A stretch of 64,000 bases of DNA from NCBI GenBank assembly GCA_032717465.1, contig CM064683.1, positions 35,861,542 through 35,925,541 on the forward strand, given 5' to 3'. Positions within the stretch are counted from its first letter, which is position 1; the number at the start of each line of letters is the position of its first letter. Below, piece after piece: positions 23,326-33,433 of this stretch. Position numbers and translations under genes: made by a program. The notes under the pieces are model-generated. The model did not search any database and was not told the origin of the DNA. It was given only the letters and a program-made list of their open reading frames with translations. Origin of the DNA: Coenobita brevimanus. Taxonomy: Eukaryota; Arthropoda; Malacostraca; Decapoda; Coenobitidae.

Positions 23326-24842
23326 AGTAGGCTGCCATCACTGGCCTCAGTACTAACAAGGCATATGGGCCTGAAGGGGTCCCTCCTGTTGTTCTCAAGA
23401 ACTGTGCTTCTGTGTTTACACCCTGCCTAGGCAAACTCTTTCGCCTTTGTCTGTCAACTTGTACCTTTCCTTCTTGCTGGAAGTTTGCTCTCATTCAGCC
23501 AGTCCCAAAGAAGGGTGACCACTCCCAACCCTCCAACTATCGTCCAACTGCTTTAACGTCCTGTATTTGAAAAGTTTTTGAGTCAATTCTCAATAGAAAA
23601 ATTTTAAGGCATCTTTCCTATCACAACCTTCTTTCCGATCGTCAGTACGAGTTCCGTCAGGGACGCTCCACTGGCGATCTTCTCACCTACCTTTCAGACT
23701 CCTGGTCATCCTCCTTTCGGGACTGGCAAAAGCTTTGCCATTGCACTTGACATCTCAAAGGCTTTTGATCGAGTCTGGCATAAATCTTTAATTTCCAAAC
23801 TGCCCTCCTACACTTTCTATCCTTCTATCTGTGCCTACATCGCTAGCTTCCTTTCTGGTCGTTCTATAGCCGCTGTTGTAGACGGCCATCGTTCTTCTCC
23901 TAGACCTATCAACAGTGGTGTTCCTCAGGGCTCTGTGCTATCACCAACTCTCTTCCTTTTATTCATCAATGATCTTCTAAGCTGTACATCTAACCCTATC
24001 CACTCATACGCTGATGACTCCACCCTTCACCTTTCCATTCGGTTCCCGCAACGCCCATCTCAACAGTTACTTCAACAAACAAGGGATGAGGCTATGGCAC
24101 ACCTAATGTCTGACTTGGCTCATATCTCTGACTGGGGTAAAAATAATATGGTTGTTTTTAATGCATCTAAGACTCAGTTCTTACACCTATCAACCCGACA
24201 AAATCCTCCACAGGTATACCCATTAATGTTTAATAATATTCAGCTTAATCCTGCATCATCCTTGAACATGCTTGGGGTTTCATTTACTGTACTTGGAAAG
24301 ATCATATTACATCTCTTGTAAAATCTGCTTCCAAGAGATTGGGTGTGCTAAGCCGACTCCGCTCTTTCTTTACCCCTGCACAATTGTTGACTCTATACAG
24401 GGGTTTTACCCGCCCCTGTGTGGAGTACAACTCTCATGTGTGGGGAGGCTCCCGACATACAGCTCTTCTCAATAGGGTGGAGTCAAAGGCTTTTTGTCTC
24501 ATTAACTCTCCTCCTCTTACTGACTCCCTTCAACCTCTGTCTCTTCGCCGCACTGTTGCATCTTTATCTCTTTTCTATCGCTACTTTAATGGTCACTGCT
24601 CCTCTGAACTGTCTGCTTGCATTCCTCCACCTCTACAATGGGCGCGTAGCACCCGTCTGGCAGCAAACTCTCATCCCTTTTCTGTCCAACTCTCTAATGC
24701 AAGAGTTAACCGTTACTCCCAGTCTTTCATTTATGGAACAGGTCAACTCTGGAACTGTCTCCCTCCGTCTGTATTTCCTGCTGCCTATGATCTTCAGTCT
24801 TTCAAACGCAGTGTGTCCAGGCATCTCAAAATGATCAGATCT
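23326..24842 (+). pseudogene. LINE J reverse transcriptase relic
   Basis: Broken frames spell NKAYGPEGVPPVVLKNCA, SNYRP (23520-23560), LSDRQYEFRQGRSTGDLL, GVPQGSVLSPTLFLLFINDL and SYADDSTLHLS (catalytic YADD, about 24010). The post-palm part follows: KTQFLHLSTRQ, a frameshift near 24290, RLGVLSRLRSFFTPAQLLTL, SHVWGGSRHTALLNRVESKA and FIYGTGQLWNCLPPSVFP, closing with SFKRSVSRHLK. The first catalytic Asp block is out of frame (near 23745). This is a jockey/CR1-superfamily arrangement without RNase H. Dead copy. Confidence 0.8.
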
Positions 24843-24955
24843 TGAATTTGGCTCTCTATTGTATTTTGTTTTTCTCTTGGAGGGAACTGTTACTGCAGGC
24901 TCATAGCCTTTGGTTCCTTCTTCCTCGCATAAAAAAAAAAAAAAAAAAAAAAAAA
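23326..24955 (+). mobile_element. Jockey/CR1-superfamily LINE 'J', copy 1
   Basis: 5'-truncated LINE beginning in the RT fingers and ending with CCTTTGGTTCCTTCTTCCTC then a 25 A tail (24931-24955). The same 3' end is seen at 28117-28165, near 38948 and at 59400-59453. Confidence 0.85.
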
Positions 24956-25221
24956 TGGCTGCTGCAGCCAAAGGGTTAAGGCGTCTGCAGCAGCCAAAAT
25001 TCGGCTCCATTATGGACAGCTCTCCTGGTGTTGCTGGTGTCAGTGTAACTTCCTCTCATCTCACCTCCTGTAATGCATCCTCGATAGATGCTGCAGTAAT
25101 CACATCTTCTGCTGTGGTGGCTTCACCAGCATTATTAATCTGAGACGTTGTGGATATTAAGAGACAGCTCGCATTATTTGGGAATTGCATTATTTGATCA
25201 CGTGCTAATTGAGACCTAGGT
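24956..25221 (-). other. Possible Tigger transposase C-terminal relic
   Basis: On the minus strand the short reading INNAGEATTAEDVITAASIE, then DALQEVR, resembles the acidic, Ala/Glu-rich C-terminal region of Tigger transposases. There are no TIRs and no other domain. Weak; it could be unrelated sequence. Confidence 0.25.
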
Positions 25222-25471
25222 GTATGTGGTAATCATAGGGGCATTTGTCTTCTTAGTGTAATAGGAAAAATATATGGTAGGATACTTACTGAAAGAGTTA
25301 GGGAAATAACAGAGGAATTAGTTGGAGAACAGAGAGGTCTTAGGAGGGGAAGGGGTTGTGTAGATCAGATATTCATTCTTAGATCTTTAGTGGAAAAGCT
25401 TCTAGAGAAGGGAAAGAAGTTGTTTGCTGCCTTCATGGATCTGGAGAAAGCATATGACAGGGTGGATAGAC
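25222..25471 (+). mobile_element. RTE subfamily A copy, 5' part, interrupted
   Basis: Plus-strand RT fragment from VCGNHRGICLLSVIGKIYG through LEKAYDRVDR. It stops at GGTGGATAGAC (25471), where a minus RTE copy is inserted, and resumes at 25855. Confidence 0.85.
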
Positions 25472-25854
25472 TATCTATCTACCTATCTATTGCCAGACGC
25501 CTCAATCCCGTTTGAGGTGGCCACAAAAAATTACCTCCACGTCGCCCTGTCCCCCGCCATTTCACTGCCCTGCTCCCAACTCACACCCCCCTCTCTCATA
25601 TACCTCCCCACCCCATGTCTCCATCTCATCTTCGGCCTCCCCCTCCCTCTTCCCCCATCCACCTCACTCACATACACTCTCTTCATCAGTCTTTCACCCT
25701 CCATCCTCTCCACATGGCCAAACCACCTCAGCGTGTTCCTCATAACGCTTCCTATCACATCCACATCCACACCACAACGCTCCTTTATATCCTCATTCGT
25801 CAGCCTGTCTCTCCATGTGACTCCACAGGCTCCTCTTAAATAACTCATTTCCAC
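25472..25854 (-). mobile_element. RTE subfamily A 3' fragment inserted in another RTE
   Basis: Starts with reversed (GATA)n and GCCAGACGCCTCAATCCCGT and ends at AACTCATTTCCAC. The minus frame 25531-25854 has MEMSYLRGACGVTWRDRLTN, GVDVDVIGSVMRNTLRWFGH and KRVYVSEVDGGRGRGRPKMR. The host RTE resumes at the next base with no visible target-site duplication. Confidence 0.9.
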
Positions 25855-26882
25855 ATGGATTGTTAAAAGTATTATGAATATATGGAGTTGATGGGAAGTT
25901 GTCGAATGCTGTGAAGAGTATGTATGAGGGTGCTATGGCTGCAGTGCTTGCGGATAGTGAACTGAGTGAATTTTGAAGGTTGGACTGAAACAGGGATGTG
26001 TCATGTCACCATGGCTGTTCAATCTGTATATGGATGGGGTTATAAAAGAGATACAAGGTAGGGCAGTGGATGTTGGAGTGACCCTAGTGAGAGAGGGCAG
26101 TGTTTGGAAACTCCCTGTACTGCTGTTTGCAGATGATACCGTGTTGTTAAGTGAAGACGAAGGGGAGCTGCAAGGTTTGGTGGATGAGTTTGGGAGTGTT
26201 AGAAATGGAATCTAAAGGTGAATGTAGGGAAGAGTAAAATTACAGTCTTCAAGAGAAACAAAGCCACTGAATGTACAGTGAAGCTGGATGAGGAGCAAAT
26301 GGAAAATGTGAGTGTGTTTAAGTACTTAGGTAGTGAGATAAGTAAGGCCGGAAATTTGGAAAGTGAAGTGCTTGAAAGAGTACAAGAGAGAAGAAAGGTT
26401 GCTGGTTCTTTGAAAGCAGTGGTAAAGAACATGGAAGTGAGCATGGAAGTACAAAAGTCACTGCATGAATGCATTGTTATACCAACTCTAACATATGGAA
26501 GTGAAGCTTGGACCTTGTTGGAGGGACAAATGTCAAAAGAGAGAGTAGTAGAAATGAGGTATTTGAAAGGAGCACGTGGAGTTACGTGGGGAGACACTGA
26601 CGAATGAGTAAGTGAAAGACCATTGTGGTGTGGCTGTGATAGAAAGTGTTAGGAGAAATACACTGAGGTGGTTTAGCCATGTGGAGAGGTTGGGGAGCAA
26701 GAGTCTAACAAGGAGAGTGTATGCGAGTGAGAGATGGAGGGGTGGAGTGGAGAGGCATATGAGAGAAGGTAATGTGAGCTAGGAGCAGGGCAGTGAAATG
26801 GCATTGAACAGGGTGACATAGAGGCAATTTGTTTGTGGCCACCCCTTATGGGATTGAGGTGTCCAGCAATAGATAGATAGAC
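25855..26882 (+). mobile_element. RTE subfamily A copy, 3' part after insertion
   Basis: Continues from the KVLRIYGV region through GLKQGCVMSPWLFNLYMDGV (frame 25973-26215), LLFADDTVLLSEDEGELQGL, and frame 26218-26607 (MNVGKSKITVFKR, then KYLGSEISKAGNLESEVLER) to CAATAGATAGATAG at 26882. It is more diverged than copies at 18107 or 30755, consistent with being older than its insertion. Confidence 0.85.
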
Positions 26883-27045
26883 TGAACTTTTCCTATTGAA
26901 ACACAACCCTTACTCAAGCATTTTTTTACATAACATGATATTTTTTAGAAACAGACCTCCACTGTTATTTGAGGAATTACTGTAAATGGGTAAGCCTCCC
27001 TCCAAATCACAAATAAAAACTGTGAGCCTTTTAGACTATATATCT

Positions 27046-27160
27046 ATAGTTAGATTCCTGGAAGGGTTGGCCACAACTATATTGCCTCCATCTCACCCTG
27101 TCTTCCTACATCAGGCTGCTCTCTCTCCAACTCACAACCACTTCTCTCATATGAAATGAA
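27046..27160 (-). mobile_element. RTE 3'-end fragment, highly diverged
   Basis: GGAAGGGTTGGCCACAACTA and GCCTCCATCTCACCCTGTC align with the RTE 3' end seen elsewhere as GGGGTGGCCACAAACAAATC. Confidence 0.6.
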
Positions 27161-27174
27161 ACTTAGCAAATTAA

Positions 27175-27320
27175 TCATGCTGTTCTGGCCGAGATTCGAT
27201 CCCTGGCCCATGCATTACATGTGCGTGCATGTTACCACTGAGTCAGACAGAGGATCCCCTCTTTGCCTCTGGGCAATGCAAGCATTTATAGACTCCATTA
27301 AACACTTTTTTTTCTTCCCT
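27175..27320 (-). mobile_element. tRNA-derived SINE, copy 1
   Basis: The minus strand holds a tRNA-like promoter: A box TGACTCAGTGGTAACATGC and B box GGGATCGAATCTCGG about 35 nt apart, followed by a body with TTTGCTAAGTTTCATTTCA. It shares leader (TGCCCAGAGGCAAAGAGGGG) and body with 27530-27690. It is a SINE head, not a functional tRNA gene, since no cloverleaf acceptor pairing is evident. Confidence 0.65.
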
Positions 27321-27529
27321 TTGTGATTAATTTGGTGAGTTTTGAATACACGGTAGCATAACATCAGAGGCCACCATTGGGGATGCTGCGGACCACACCA
27401 AACAGCTAATCCCCGGGATGTAGGGACAAGGACACTGCCAGCTAACCAAGGAACAATATCAACTGCCAACCAAGCTTCACCTCACATCCCACATTGCTGC
27501 AAACCAATGTCATAACTGAGACGAAACTT

Positions 27530-27690
27530 AACAAAGTCATCACACTGTATTCTGGCCGAGATTCAATCCCTGGTCCAAGTGCTCCACATGCACACACATT
27601 ACCACTGTGCCAAACGGATGATCCCCTCTTTGCCTCTGGGCAACACGGGCATTTATAGACCCCATTACAGGTGATACCCCGAAGTTTCCT
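27530..27690 (-). mobile_element. tRNA-derived SINE, copy 2
   Basis: Minus strand: A box TGGCACAGTGGTAATG and B box GGGATTGAATCTCGG, the same leader TGCCCAGAGGCAAAGAGGGG, and body TTTGTTAAGTTTCGTCTCA. The A box fits the TGGCNNAGTGG consensus well. Confidence 0.7.
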
Positions 27691-27864
27691 AAATTTGAAA
27701 GCAGGGCGGAATTATCATCATATGGTATGTGGATGCTACGTGGCAGTGCACACAACCCTTTGTTTGCTGATGTGTCAGTGTTGTTGTGCTGGGTGGATGC
27801 GTCTGCTATATGTGTGTGTTTTTTTATCATGTTTGTGTTGGTTTGCAAATTTTGTGATCGTAAA

Positions 27865-28620
27865 ATGGAGGATGTGATAGAGCACTGTGTGTGCATCAAG
27901 TTTTTTGTGAAACCCAGAATGACCGTGGCAGAAATTCATAAAATGTTGAAACATGCATTTGGTGACAATGCTTTGGGGGTTACACAAACCCACGACTGGT
28001 TTAAGTGTTTCTGAAGATGGATGAATATCAACAGATGACAATGTAGTTCTAGTTGCCTTATATCAGTTCTACTCCTGACAATGTGGTCAGATTTTGTGCA
28101 ACCATCCTCAATGATCACAGCAGGGCCTTTGGTTCCTTCTTTCTTACATAAAAAAAAAAAAAATAAAAAAATAAATGACAATTCCTGATGTTTGTTGCAC
28201 TGTTAGCCTATTGTATGGAACATGCCAACACATTTTGTCTGCTGACATAAGACAAAAACATCCAAACAAGTGGTGCTGAAACAAATGCGTGCTTCACCAT
28301 GACAATACACCTGCACACACAGCCCTTGTTGTTCAGCAGTTTTCGGTACAGTATAAAAAAAATGCCAGTTGTCCCCCATCCCCCATATTCACCAAATTTG
28401 GTCCCCTGTGATTACTTTCCTCTTTGTGAAAATGAAAATCCAACTGTAAGAACTAAGATTTGACACCACTGAGGATATTCAGAAGAAAATTGCTAAGGGC
28501 CCTGAACATGCTGATGCTCAAGGACTACCAGAATGCCTTCAGATCATGAGAGAGGCACTAGGATCAATGTCTGCACACCCAAGGAGACTACAGTACTTTG
28601 AAGGGGAAGATGGTGATTAG
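27865..28620 (+). pseudogene. Mariner-like transposase relic, split by a LINE J tail
   Basis: The plus strand begins MEDVIEHCVCIKFFVKPRMT and continues AEIHKMLKHAFGDNALGVTQ, then THDWFKCF: the N-terminal helix-turn-helix of mariner transposases (MxxxxEqR.ciKF...GkSa.Et...l...fG..a.s...v..W...F). After a frameshift a TDDN...DNV-type segment (28030-28090) follows. A LINE J 3' piece interrupts it at about 28117-28165. Beyond, broken frames give HHDNTPAHTALVVQQF (second catalytic Asp in the HHDN block, near 28300), PHPPYS-like and CDYFLF-like blocks with the third Asp region, and EDIQKKIAKGPEHADAQGLP ending in a stop at 28620. Length fits a ~345-residue transposase, but stops and frameshifts make it dead. 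No TIRs were identified. Confidence 0.75.
28117..28169 (+). mobile_element. LINE J 3'-end fragment in the mariner relic
   Basis: Carries CCTTTGGTTCCTTCTTTCTT and an A-rich tail, the end of LINE J. It separates two parts of one mariner reading. Confidence 0.7.
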
Positions 28621-28674
28621 GACTTGATGCAAGTTTTTTTTCCTTCTTTAGTCAAAAGTTGGGAACTTCTGGGT

Positions 28675-28815
28675 AGCACCTCGTATACTCCCCATCTCAT
28701 CCTCGGTCTCCCCTTCCCCTCACTCCCATACACTCTCCTAGTCAATCTCTCACTCTCCATTCTTGCCAAAAGGTCAAACCATCTCCTGGTGCTTTCCTGT
28801 AGACTACTGGCAATA
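28675..28815 (-). mobile_element. RTE 3'-region fragment
   Basis: CCCCATCTCATCCTCGGTCT, CACTCCCATACACTCTCCTA and CAATCTCTCACTCTCCATTC match the RTE C-terminal coding strand reversed. The extreme 3' end is not recognisable. Confidence 0.65.
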
Positions 28816-28854
28816 GATGGCAGAGTACAGTACTGTAGTTATGTAGATGTGACA

Positions 28855-28960
28855 GATATACAGACAGAAAAACAGACATGGACAGATAGATGATATATAC
28901 AGATACATAAAATATACATAGATAGATAGATTGATACAGACAGATAGGCTGATGGTCTGA
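28855..28960. repeat. Degenerate GATA/GACA microsatellite
   Basis: Imperfect GATA, GACA and ATACA units; probably a decayed RTE-type tail. Confidence 0.6.
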
Positions 28961-29151
28961 AAGACATATTGTTACATCCCCGTACCACACTGCCACAGGC
29001 TCCAACGGCAGTAGTTCAGTATAGGAAGGACGTTGCCCAGTGAGTTGTTTTTCCTATGCTCAGCTTTCGGTGTGCAACAAGATCAGCCGAGGCGTGTAAA
29101 TAAACACTGGCTTCTTAAATTCACTGTCTGTTTTCCAAATAATTACACTTG

Positions 29152-29775
29152 ATGCTTGCCAACTACACTTCACTGTTTTCACAAATACCGGAGATATACA
29201 ATTCTCATTAACTGTGATTACACTTAACCTCTACGCACCGGTTAACGTGTATAGCCGTCACGATTTTGGACGCAGAGCAATGCCGGTTGACGTGTATAAC
29301 CGCAAGCATCTTCTCACCACCCTTTGAACTTAACTTATCCTTACTCATCGATGGAACCATCTGGAGATGTGGGGATACTTTTATTTGAAAGAGGAAAAGT
29401 TGGTGAGGCTTATGTATTTTTAATTTCTTCTCTAGTTGTTATAGTTTGGCAGTTTTTAGAGTTTGAAGTAAAAGTATTTTTTCCAAAATCCAGAAATCCC
29501 CTGTAGGGAGGAGCGTGTAACATCGGAAAACCCTCGGTGTGTAGGAGTTAATGCTTGTCAACTTTACTTCACTGTTTTCACAAGTACTGGAGATATACGA
29601 TTTTCACTAACTGCAATTACACTTAATGCTTGCCAACTTCATTTTACTGTTTTCACAAGTACTGGAGATATACAATTTTCACTAACTGCAATTACACTTA
29701 ATGCTTGCCAACTTCACTTCACTGTTTGCACAAGTACCGGAGCTATACAATATGCACTGACACTGAACTGGCACT
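29152..29775. repeat. 75-bp minisatellite, four units, interrupted by a TTAA element
   Basis: Units start ATGCTTGCCAACTTCACTTC at 29152, 29551, 29626 and 29701. Spacing is exactly 75 bp except between the first two, where a TTAA element is inserted. Units end with CACTTA, so each junction contains TTAA. Confidence 0.9.
29224..29551. mobile_element. piggyBac-like TTAA element 3 (MITE)
   Basis: Bounded by TTAA at 29224-29227 and 29548-29551. Ends are CCTCTACGCACCGG and, inverted, CTCCTACACACCGAGGG. Removing it and one TTAA restores the 75-bp repeat register exactly. Interior 320 bp, without a transposase; it has a repeated GGTTAACGTGTATA / GGTTGACGTGTATA motif just inside the left end. Confidence 0.8.
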
Positions 29776-30222
29776 GAATTGAACTGCACTGACGCTAAAA
29801 CTGAAATGACACTGAAAACTCCCTAGGCTCTTCCACCTCCTTACATAACCTTGCATTAGACTTGAATATTCAAGTATGCTCTAGCTACCGCAGTTGCCAA
29901 ATCAGAGACATCCAAAATATCCAGAGTTTTCTTACATTACACAACACACTAAATTATTTAGCATGCAAACTGAGATAAGATTACAAATTCCAACAAACAA
30001 CCACATAAATAAAACATTATAGAGAAAAAGGGCACAATAATTAATGTACAACATACAAAATAACTATACTCACACACAGCAGGTTAACTGGAAACTCTGA
30101 CACGTCACAAAAAAATTGAAAATCGTTGGGAATTCTCCAGCACTACCTAACTGGAAAATCCCGCTTCTCAACAATATATAGACATGCACAGATGGATAGG
30201 TGGAAATAACATAATAACTCAC

Positions 30223-30397
30223 CCATAAAAAGATTAAATCCTTTTGACTTCTGGCGGTAGATGGCAAAGTAGTAGATAGGGACACCAATGGAGATGATGA
30301 TAATGGCCACTCCTAGCTCAATGGGTCGTTGGACAATTGGTAATACCACTAAGAAGAGACAGATGATGAAGAAAAGAATGGGGAATCCAAGCCACAC
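30223..30397 (-). CDS. SLC7-type amino-acid transporter, exon G (TM11-12)
   Basis: Most 3' coding exon found. 175 bp, entered in phase 0 after an ATTACAG acceptor and left after the first base of a codon at a GTGAGT donor (ACTCAC at 30217-30222 on the plus strand). It encodes VWLGFPILFFIICLFLVVLP (TM11), a short PIVQRP loop, then GVAIIIISIGVPIYYFAIYR (TM12) and the basic start of the cytoplasmic C-terminus, QKSKGFNLFM. These match the last two helices of LAT/y+LAT light chains, where 'GVPVYF' in TM12 is conserved. The C-terminal tail exon is not recognised downstream. Antisense repeats flank it on both sides. Confidence 0.92.
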
Positions 30398-30754
30398 CTG
30401 TAATGAGGAAAACTGGCATCATTTTTACATTAATACTGTTATTTTCAAACAATCTTTTCCAATCAAATCTTCAATGTATTCCAAGTGGCATAGGAAGCTT
30501 TGCAGCACCTCTTCCTTTGTGATTTACATTGCATATTACACCTTAGTATTATGTATATTTATATCACTTGAGTATAAACATAGGTTACATTAATAACATA
30601 CAAAAGGATAGTGAAGTAATATGCTGGATAAGTAACTATGAACGAGGTGTTAAGATCTCCAAAGCCACTCAGAATGTGATCCTATACCAAACACCACAAG
30701 GAACAGACAGATAATGAAGAATCCACAGTACATCCACAATGACAAAATTGGTTA

Positions 30755-33048
30755 CTATCTATCTATCTATCTATTGCCAGAGGCCTCAACCCCGTTTGGG
30801 GTGGCCACAAACAAATCGCCTCCAAGTCGCCCTGTCCCTCGCCATTTCACTGCCCTGCTCCCAACTCACACACCCCTCTCTCATATACCTCTCCACCCCA
30901 TCCCTCCATCTCATCCTCGGCCTCCCCCTCCCTCTTCCCCCCTCCACCTCACTCACATACACTCTCTTCGTCAGTCTTTCACTCTCCATCCTCTCCGCAT
31001 GGCCAAACCACCTCAGTGTGTTCCTCATAACACTTCCTACCACATCCACATCCACACCACAACGCTCCTTTATATCCTCATTTGTCAGCCTGTCCCTCCA
31101 TGTGACTCCACAGGCTCCTCTTAAAGAACTCATTTCCACTGCTCTCACTCTTGACTTGTGTCCTTCCAACAATGTCCAAGCTTCACTTCCATACGTTAGA
31201 GTTGGTATCACAATACTGTCATGTAGTAACTTTTTCACTTCCATGCTCACTTCCCTGTTTCTTATCACTGCTTTCAAAGAACCAGCAACCTTTCTTCCCT
31301 GCTGTACCCTTTCAAGCACTTCACCCTCCAAACCTCTATCCTTACTCATCACACTACCCAAGTACTTAAACGTACTCACATTTTCCAATTCCTCACCATC
31401 CAACCTCGCTGTACATTCACTGACTTCACCTCTCTCAAAGACCATCACTTTACTCTTCCCTACATTCACCTTTAGATTCCGTTTCTTACACACTCTCCCA
31501 AACTCATCCACCAAGCCTTGCAGCTCCCCTTCGTCTTCACTCAACAACACAGTATCATCTGCAAACAACAGTACAAGGAGTTTCCAAACACTATCCTCTC
31601 TCACCAGGGCCACTCCAACATCCACTACCCTACCTTGTACCTCTTTTATTACCCCATCCATGTACAGATTGAACAACCATGGAGACATGACACATCCCTG
31701 TTTCAACCCAACTTTCAAAGAGAAAAATTCACTTAGTTCACCATCCACACGCACTGCAGCCTTCGGACCATCGTACATACTCTTCACAGCATTCAACAAC
31801 TTCCCATCTACTCCATATATTCTTAACACTCTCCACAATCCTTGTCTATCCACCCTGTCATATGTTTTCTCCAAATCCATGAAAGCTGCATACGACTTCT
31901 TTCCCTTCTCTAGAAACTTTTCCACTAAAGATCTAAGAGTGAATATCTGATCTACACAACCTCTTCCCTTCCTAAAGCCTCCCTGTTCTTCTCCAACTAA
32001 TTTCTCTGTTCTTTCTCTAACTCTGTCAGTAAGTATCCTACCATACACTTTTCCTATTATACTAGGAAGACAAATGCCCCTATGATTACCACACACTTCT
32101 TTTTCCCCTTTACCTTTGTACAAGGGAATAAATATATCTGATTTCCAATCCTCCAGGACTCTACCTTCCTCCCAGGCCAATCTGCACATCTTCCACATCC
32201 ATTCTACTACTATCTCTCCCCCATGCTTCAGCATTTCACCACACACTCCATCAATTCCTGGGGCTTTCCCCGATTTAACTTTCTTCATTGCTTCCACAAC
32301 TTCTATCCTACTGATTTCTTCCTGTCTTCTCACCTCCCTCCTTCTCCCAGCCACTTATACTCGCATTACTTCCATCTTCTATCTTCAACAATTCCTTAAA
32401 GTGTTCTCTCCATCTGCTCACTTTTTCTCCCTTCTCCACTAGTAATCTACCATTTTTATCTTTCACTCCCCTGCTAACTTCACTTCCACCCTGTCTTACT
32501 CTTTTCACCTCTTTCCAGAACATTTTCTTACAGTCCCTCCACTTTACATTCAAATTCCTTCCAAATTCCTCATCCACTCTCTTCTTACTCTCTCTTACTA
32601 ATCTTTTCACCTCTCTCTTTCTTTCTACATATAACTCTCTCTTCTGCCTCTCAACTTCTTCCACGCCCCTATTTCTCATCCATTCATTGTATGCTTTCTT
32701 CTTCTGTGCCACAGCCTGTCTCACCTCTTCAGTCCACCACGCTGTTCCTTGCACCCCCATCCGTCTTCTCTTCCTTCCACACACCACATCACATGCTGCA
32801 CATATTTCTTCCGAAAATATCCTACACACACCTTCCACGTCTCCCATCTGCTCCAATTCATATCTGCCCAATCGTTCCTCCACTTCTTTCTTATACTCTG
32901 CCTTTTTCTCATCCTCTTGTAATTTTTCCACTCTCCTTGCAACTACTCCTTCCTCTCGTCTTTCCCTTCTTCTATTCCTCCATCTTACTTGAAGCCTAAT
33001 TCTGGCCACCACCAAGTAGTGTTAAGAAAGTCCACTCCCCCAACCTCT
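30755..33048 (-). mobile_element. RTE-like LINE subfamily A, copy 2
   Basis: Sits in the intron between exons F and G, in the same orientation as the host gene. It begins (plus strand) with ACTATCTATCTATCTATTGC, the reversed tail, and is truncated in the endonuclease near 33048, where it abuts a Tigger relic. Confidence 0.9.
30786..32354 (-). pseudogene. RTE-like reverse transcriptase, 522-codon open frame
   Basis: The best preserved RT in the window, with no internal stop. In order: KSGKAPGIDGVCGEMLKHGG (about 27-46), IPLYKGKGEKEVCGNHRG (about 76-93), EEQGGFRKGRGCVDQIF (about 122-138), FMDLEKTYDRVDR (first catalytic Asp, residue 160), GLKQGCVMSPWLFNLYMDGV (about 216-235) and FADDTVLLSEDEGELQG (catalytic Asp pair, 266-267). 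It then has KYLGSVMSKD, IPTLTYGSEAWTL, GACGVTWRDRLTNEDIKERC, RNTLRWFGH and the GRGRGRPRMRW tail. The linker and SDH end of the endonuclease lie upstream in frame 32308-33015 (VVARIRLQVRW), separated by a frameshift near 32340 like that of copy 1. With most of the endonuclease missing it cannot be autonomous. The long plus-strand frames here are its antisense shadows. Confidence 0.85.
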
Positions 33049-33049
33049 A

Positions 33050-33200
33050 TACAAAAGAAGAGGAAGAACCTAAGCTATGCAGATAAACTGGAAATGTGAA
33101 ACTTATAGAGAATGGTGAGACCAAGCGAAGTGTGGGAAAGAAACATAACATCAATGAATCAACTGTGAGGGGTCTTTATAAGAATCGTGATTACATCATA
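33050..33200 (+). pseudogene. Tigger transposase helix-turn-helix relic (plus)
   Basis: With one frameshift the plus strand reads LSYADKLEM then ENGETKRSVGKKHNINESTV and RGLYKN. This is the CENP-B N-terminal motif of Tigger/Jerky elements ('LTLADKLEIVKLIENGETKRSVGKxYNINESTVRxIYKN'). Stops follow. It lies directly against the 5' end of RTE copy 2. Confidence 0.65.
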
Positions 33201-33433
33201 AATCATGCTCATTTTTAGACTATTATATATTAATATGTGGTACAAAAAAGGTATCTTAGGGGTAAGTATTCAGGTCATGGCACCAATTAGAATTATTGTC
33301 ATGGCACCAATTAGAATTATTACCATAAGTTCTTCAATTCGGCTATCACAGTTTCAGCTATAGCGCAGCCATAGCGGGACCAACTGGGAGTGATAGCCAA
33401 GTTTTTTTTTTTTTTTTTTTTTTCCCTAAAGCA
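33201..33433. other. Unannotated, with poly(T) tract
   Basis: Contains a 16-bp tandem-like duplication (ATGGCACCAATTAGAATTAT at 33276 and 33300) and a T run at 33403-33422. It may be the remainder of the Tigger element. Confidence 0.4.

Noticed and set aside
23001..23330. Novel 109-codon membrane protein
   Set aside because: The hydrophobic start is an (ATT)n run read as poly-Ile; no splice, promoter or family evidence.
27175..27690. tRNA genes
   Set aside because: A and B boxes are present, but the acceptor and anticodon stems do not pair and the two copies share a non-tRNA leader and body; they are SINEs.
30739..31950. A 403-codon plus-strand frame
   Set aside because: It is the antisense of the RTE reverse transcriptase; the minus strand carries all RT motifs. 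Similar Ser/Pro/Leu-rich antisense frames over the other RTE copies were rejected for the same reason.
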